DNA of 64,000 nucleotides from Bacillota bacterium (GTDB lineage Bacteria; Bacillota; UBA4882; UBA10575), in the NCBI GenBank assembly GCA_012727895.1, contig JAAYGG010000040.1, positions 1 to 64,000 on the forward strand. Reading direction: 5' to 3'. This document shows positions 60,436-64,000 of this stretch, in pieces. Each line of letters begins with the position of its first letter. Position 1 is the first letter of the stretch. Under the pieces are notes generated by a model. The model was not told the DNA's origin. It worked only from the letters and a program-made list of their open reading frames with translations, and made no database searches. The position numbers and the translations under genes were made by a program.

Positions 60436-62847
60436 TCACCGGCGGATTTCGGCATCATACTCCGCGGCCAGCCGGGCAAGGATCTTCTCCAGCACCGCAT
60501 TGACTTCATCATCTTGCAAAGTCCGCTCCGGCAGGCGGAAAACAAGGGAGAAGGCCAGGCTGCGCCGGTCTTTCGGGATTGCCCCGCCGCTATAGACATC
60601 AAAAAGCTCCACCTTTTCCAGGATACAGCCGGCGGTCGCTTGTATCAGGCTCATGACCTCGCCCACCGGGATCCCGGCGGGCAGGACCAGGGCGATATCC
60701 CGCAAGACCGGCGGGAATTTCGGCAACGGTTTTACCTGGATGATCTCTTTTTCTGTCGCCCCCCAGATTACCTCCAGATCCAATTCAAAGAGGATCGCCG
60801 GGAGATTCAGGTCATAAGCCTCTTTGACTTTGGGGTGGACCTCGCCGATCACCCCCGCCCGCTTCCCTTCCACGACCAGGAAGGCGGTGCGTCCGGGGTG
60901 CATGGCGGGATGCTCGCCCCTTTCGAATCTCCACTCTTTCACCGGCAACTCGGCCAGGAGCGCTTCGATAACCCCTTTGGCGTCATAAAAATCGGCCTGC
61001 CTTGCCGGCTGGTTCCAGCCTTTCTCATGGATCCGCCCCATCAAGCCCCCGGCCAGGTGGAGGTCCTCCTGCGGCAAGGTTTCTTCGTCCCCGGCCGGCA
61101 GGTAGATACGGGCCATCTCAAAGAGGCTCAGGTTATCGATTTTTCTCTTCGCATTATAGCTCAGCACCTCAAGCACGCCACCGAGGAGAGTCGTCCGCAT
61201 CAAAGACCCTTCTTCACTGAGGGGGATCTTTAAACGGACCGCCCGGCGTAAAGGATCATCTCCCGGCAGGTTCAAGCGGTCAAAGGTTTTTTCCCCATGA
61301 AAACTGTAGGTGACAATCTCGGAGAAACCGTAACCCTGCATCAAATCGCGGATCTCTTTTTCCCACAGTTGCCGCGGGGTCAAGGTCCCCGGCTGTTTTG
61401 CCGCCGGGTAGGTGGCGGGGATCCTGTCGTACCCGTAGAGCCGGGCGATCTCTTCAGCCAGATCCGCCTCGTTCTCTATATCCTGGCGGTAGGAAGGGAC
61501 TCCTACCTGGAAGACACCGCCCTGTTCCTTGCTGATCTCAAAATTGAGCCGCCCGAGGATCTCTTCCATCTGACCGGCCTCAAGGTCCAAACCGAGAAGG
61601 TTGTTGACCCGCTCCGCCCGCATCCGGACCTTTCTTGCCGGCAGCGGCCGGGGATACCGGTCAATTATCCCCGCGGCCGTACGGCCGGCGCCGATCTTGG
61701 CCAAAAGATGGGCCATGCGGTCAAGGGCGGCCGGCGGCCCTTCCGGGTCCAGCCCTTTTCCGAAACGGAGCGCCGCCTCCGAGTGGAGGCCGAGGTTCTG
61801 GGCGGTCCGCCGGGTATTAACCGGGGAAAAATAGGCGGACTCCAGAAATACCGTGCGTGTCTGGGGAGAGACCTCGCTGGCCTCGCCCCCCATTACCCCG
61901 GCGATCCCCTGCGCCTTTTCCGCATCGGCAATCACCAGGTCTTGCCGGGTCAAGACCCTTTCCACCCCGTCCAGGGTGACCAGGTGTTCCCCGTCTTTGG
62001 CCCGGCGTACCAAGATCTTCTTTCCGGCCAGCCGGTCCAGGTCAAAGGCGTGCAAAGGCTGGTTTAACTCCCACATAACATAGTTGGTCAGATCGACCAC
62101 ATTGTTTACGGGCCGCATCCCGGCAGCCAGGAGCCGGGTTTTTAGCCACAACGGCGCTTCGCCCACCTTAAGGTCGTAAAAGACCCTCCCCGTGTATCTG
62201 GGGCAAAGCTCAGGATCGAGGAGTTCCACATCGATGAAGTCCTTGATCTCCCGGCCCGCCTCCTCCACCACGGTCAATTCCGGTAACCGGAGCGGGCAGC
62301 CGGTCAAAGCCGCCACCTCCCGGGCTACGCCCAGCATCCCATAGCAATCGGCCCGGTTGGGGGTGAGCTCCAGCACCAGCACAGGGCTGTCAAGCCCAAG
62401 GATTACGGGGAGATCGGCCGTTAAGGCGGTTTCCGGGGGCAGAACCATAATCCCTTCCGCCTCCCGGCTCAACCCCAATTCCTCTTCGGAGCAGAGCATC
62501 CCCTGGGAAACAACGCCTTGAAAATCAACCTCCTCAATTGCCGTACCGTCGGGGAGCCGTGCCCCGGTCAGGGCGACCGGTACCTTATCCCCGGCCTTAA
62601 GGTTCCGGGCGGCGGTAACAACGGTAATCTCGCCGTCGCTAAGCCTGACCCGGCAGACAAGGAGTTTTTCTGCTTTGGGGTGAGGCTCCAGGCTGCAGAC
62701 CTCACCCACCCGCAGGTCCCGGTAGGGGGCGCCGGGGTCGTCCAATTCCTCCACGGCGATCCCGGCCATGCTCATTTTATCTGCCAATTCCTGAGGATCC
62801 AGTTCCACGGGAACATATTCACGCAGCCAGTTGTAGGGAACTCGCAT
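60436..62847 (-). CDS. pheT: Phenylalanyl-tRNA synthetase beta subunit
   Basis: 803 aa, full length. EMAP/tRNA-binding domain (residues about 40-150, VGEVCSLEPHPKAEKLLVCRV), B3/B4 editing domain, B5 domain, catalytic-like core, and the C-terminal ferredoxin-fold anticodon-binding domain (LPKFPPVLRDIALVLP). Forms an alpha2beta2 tetramer with PheS. The ATG follows GGAGGCCGGAGAAG. Confidence 0.97.
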   Translation of the reverse strand: MRVPYNWLREYVPVELDPQELADKMSMAGIAVEELDDPGAPYRDLRVGEVCSLEPHPKAEKLLVCRVRLSDGEITVVTAARNLKAGDKVPVALTGARLPDGTAIEEVDFQGVVSQGMLCSEEELGLSREAEGIMVLPPETALTADLPVILGLDSPVLVLELTPNRADCYGMLGVAREVAALTGCPLRLPELTVVEEAGREIKDFIDVELLDPELCPRYTGRVFYDLKVGEAPLWLKTRLLAAGMRPVNNVVDLTNYVMWELNQPLHAFDLDRLAGKKILVRRAKDGEHLVTLDGVERVLTRQDLVIADAEKAQGIAGVMGGEASEVSPQTRTVFLESAYFSPVNTRRTAQNLGLHSEAALRFGKGLDPEGPPAALDRMAHLLAKIGAGRTAAGIIDRYPRPLPARKVRMRAERVNNLLGLDLEAGQMEEILGRLNFEISKEQGGVFQVGVPSYRQDIENEADLAEEIARLYGYDRIPATYPAAKQPGTLTPRQLWEKEIRDLMQGYGFSEIVTYSFHGEKTFDRLNLPGDDPLRRAVRLKIPLSEEGSLMRTTLLGGVLEVLSYNAKRKIDNLSLFEMARIYLPAGDEETLPQEDLHLAGGLMGRIHEKGWNQPARQADFYDAKGVIEALLAELPVKEWRFERGEHPAMHPGRTAFLVVEGKRAGVIGEVHPKVKEAYDLNLPAILFELDLEVIWGATEKEIIQVKPLPKFPPVLRDIALVLPAGIPVGEVMSLIQATAGCILEKVELFDVYSGGAIPKDRRSLAFSLVFRLPERTLQDDEVNAVLEKILARLAAEYDAEIRR

Positions 62848-62908
62848 CTTCTCCGGCCTCCTTCACCAAATTGCTCCAGAAAAATACCTGGCAAAGCTCG
62901 AAAAAAAC

Positions 62909-63928
62909 CTAAAACTGCGCCAAGAAACGGTGATCGTTCTCATAGAAGTAGCGGATATCCGGAATCCCATAGCGCAACATGGCGATCCGTTCCACTCCCA
63001 TGCCAAAGGCAAACCCCGAATACTTTTCCGGATCATAACCGGACATCTCCAAAACCCACGGGTCAACGGAGCCGGCGCCCATAATCTCGAGCCAGCCGGT
63101 GCCTTTACAGATCCGGCACCCTGCTCCCTGGCAGCCGCAGGAGACATCCACTTCCGCACTGGGCTCAGTAAACGGGAAGAAACTGGGGCGAAAACGGACT
63201 ACCCGGTCTTTGCCGAAAATCTCCTGGACAAAAACGGTCAAAACCCCCTTGAGATCGCCAAAGGTAATCCCCTCATCCACCGCCAAACCTTCGATCTGGA
63301 AAAAGCACGGCGAATGGGTGGCATCCAGCGTGTCCCGGCGGTAAACCCGGCCGGGGGCGATGATGCGGACCGGTTCCGGGCGGAGTTTTTCCATCGTCCG
63401 GATCTGCACCGGAGAGGTATGGGTCCGCAGGAGGATTTTCTCGGTGATATAAAGGGTATCATGCATCTCCCGGGCCGGGTGCTCCGGGGGGATATTCAAA
63501 GCCTCGAAGTTGTAATAATCCCATTCGATCTCCGGCCCTTCCGCAAGGTCGAAACCCATCCCCAGGAAAATTCCGGTGATTTCATCAATCAACATCAGCA
63601 GGGGATGCGGCCGTCCCCGCCGGGGCCGTCTGCCGGGAAGCTCCACATCGATCCGTTCCTCTTGCAGCCGGGCTTCCTCCTCCTGCCGGGAGATGGCCTC
63701 TTCTCTCTCCTCGAGGATCCCGGTGAGTTCCTGGCGGAGATCATTCACTAACTTGCCAAAAAGCGGCCGCTCTTCCGGGGAAAACTCTTTCAGCCTCCGG
63801 GAGAGCTGTGTTATTGACCCCTTTTTGCCAAAGAGATCGATCCGGACCTGATTAAGCTCGGCCGTTGAAGATGTACGCGCAATTTTTTGCCGCGCCTCTT
63901 CCGCTAATTTCTCCAGTTCTTCGTGCAT
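62909..63928 (-). CDS. pheS: Phenylalanyl-tRNA synthetase alpha subunit
   Basis: 339 aa. An N-terminal coiled coil, then motif 2 ([25 protein letters not shown]-like [13 protein letters not shown]) and motif 3 ([20 protein letters not shown]). Supplies the catalytic site of PheRS. Starts at 63928 with GGGGGGAGG upstream. A leader may lie beyond the window edge. Confidence 0.97.
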   Translation of the reverse strand: MHEELEKLAEEARQKIARTSSTAELNQVRIDLFGKKGSITQLSRRLKEFSPEERPLFGKLVNDLRQELTGILEEREEAISRQEEEARLQEERIDVELPGRRPRRGRPHPLLMLIDEITGIFLGMGFDLAEGPEIEWDYYNFEALNIPPEHPAREMHDTLYITEKILLRTHTSPVQIRTMEKLRPEPVRIIAPGRVYRRDTLDATHSPCFFQIEGLAVDEGITFGDLKGVLTVFVQEIFGKDRVVRFRPSFFPFTEPSAEVDVSCGCQGAGCRICKGTGWLEIMGAGSVDPWVLEMSGYDPEKYSGFAFGMGVERIAMLRYGIPDIRYFYENDHRFLAQF

Positions 63929-63944
63929 CGCTCTGCCTCCCCCC

Positions 63945-63987
63945 CTGCCGGTCCCGGCGTACGCGGGCGCACGCCGGCCAGCGGCAG
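63945..63987. repeat. GC-rich palindromic hairpin just upstream of pheS
   Basis: Outer arms CTGCCG / CGGCAG and inner GGCGT / ACGCC. It could be part of a leader, such as a T-box whose main part would lie beyond the edge; this cannot be told here. Confidence 0.5.
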
Positions 63988-64000
63988 GATAATCTTCATA

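Overview
The window looks like a chromosomal segment of an anaerobic, endospore-forming Firmicute with a fairly G+C-rich, clostridial or Limnochordia-type genome. Spore genes present are spoIIM, ytxC, spoVD, two multi-SPOCS coat-type genes and a GerE-like regulator. A T-box riboswitch controls ileS. The dcw and pnp-rpsO gene orders are Firmicute-like, and MurE carries the DNPR motif of meso-diaminopimelate-adding enzymes. Anaerobic electron transfer is indicated by NADH-linked flavin/Fe-S subunits (HydB/HydC type) and an H-cluster protein. A secreted protein with outer-membrane beta-barrel character leaves open a diderm envelope. No rRNA, tRNA, phage, transposon or CRISPR array was seen. All identifications come from reading motifs and gene order; no database search was run.

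Layout, in descending coordinates because all genes but one are on the minus strand: pheS-pheT-zapA-cvpA-(NIF3-like)-(peptidase U32) at 63.9-55.2 kb; rpsO-pnp and a small membrane protein at 55.1-52.4 kb; an mraZ-rsmH-ftsL-spoVD-murE-murF-mraY-ftsW-murA cluster at 52.2-41.5 kb, with a readable MraZ operator but without murD, murG or murB; a SPOR-domain protein; a redox/signalling cluster at 40.6-34.2 kb (DRTGG, RsbW-like ATPase, H-cluster protein, DRTGG, PHP, HydC, GHKL ATPase, HydB) with no HydA beside it; a GerE-like regulator and a CAP-domain protein; and two large SPOCS proteins followed by a glycosyltransferase at 32.5-26.6 kb.

Lower down come DUF5665, a DksA-type zinc finger, ruvC-ruvA-ruvB, queH, DUF2905, recO, DUF4342, spoIIM and glyS (26.5-18.8 kb). 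Next is glgP (alpha-glucan phosphorylase), the only plus-strand gene, then T-box-ileS, a GH13 branching-enzyme-like protein, ytxC, a BIG2 lipoprotein, a beta-barrel-like protein, a three-gene siderophore/corrinoid-type ABC importer, tldD-tldE and a truncated pyrF at the left edge.

The least ordinary part is 27.7-34.1 kb. Two adjacent proteins made of repeated SPOCS (DUF3794) domains carry acidic, tandem-repeat N-termini. Their upstream regions, and that of the GerE-like gene, hold similar sigma-K-like promoter candidates, so this may be a late-sporulation coat module. The larger reading frame of one of them also appears to hide a membrane-anchor N-terminus that has no usable start codon. In-frame minisatellites (9, 12, 15 and 21 bp units) occur in four different genes.
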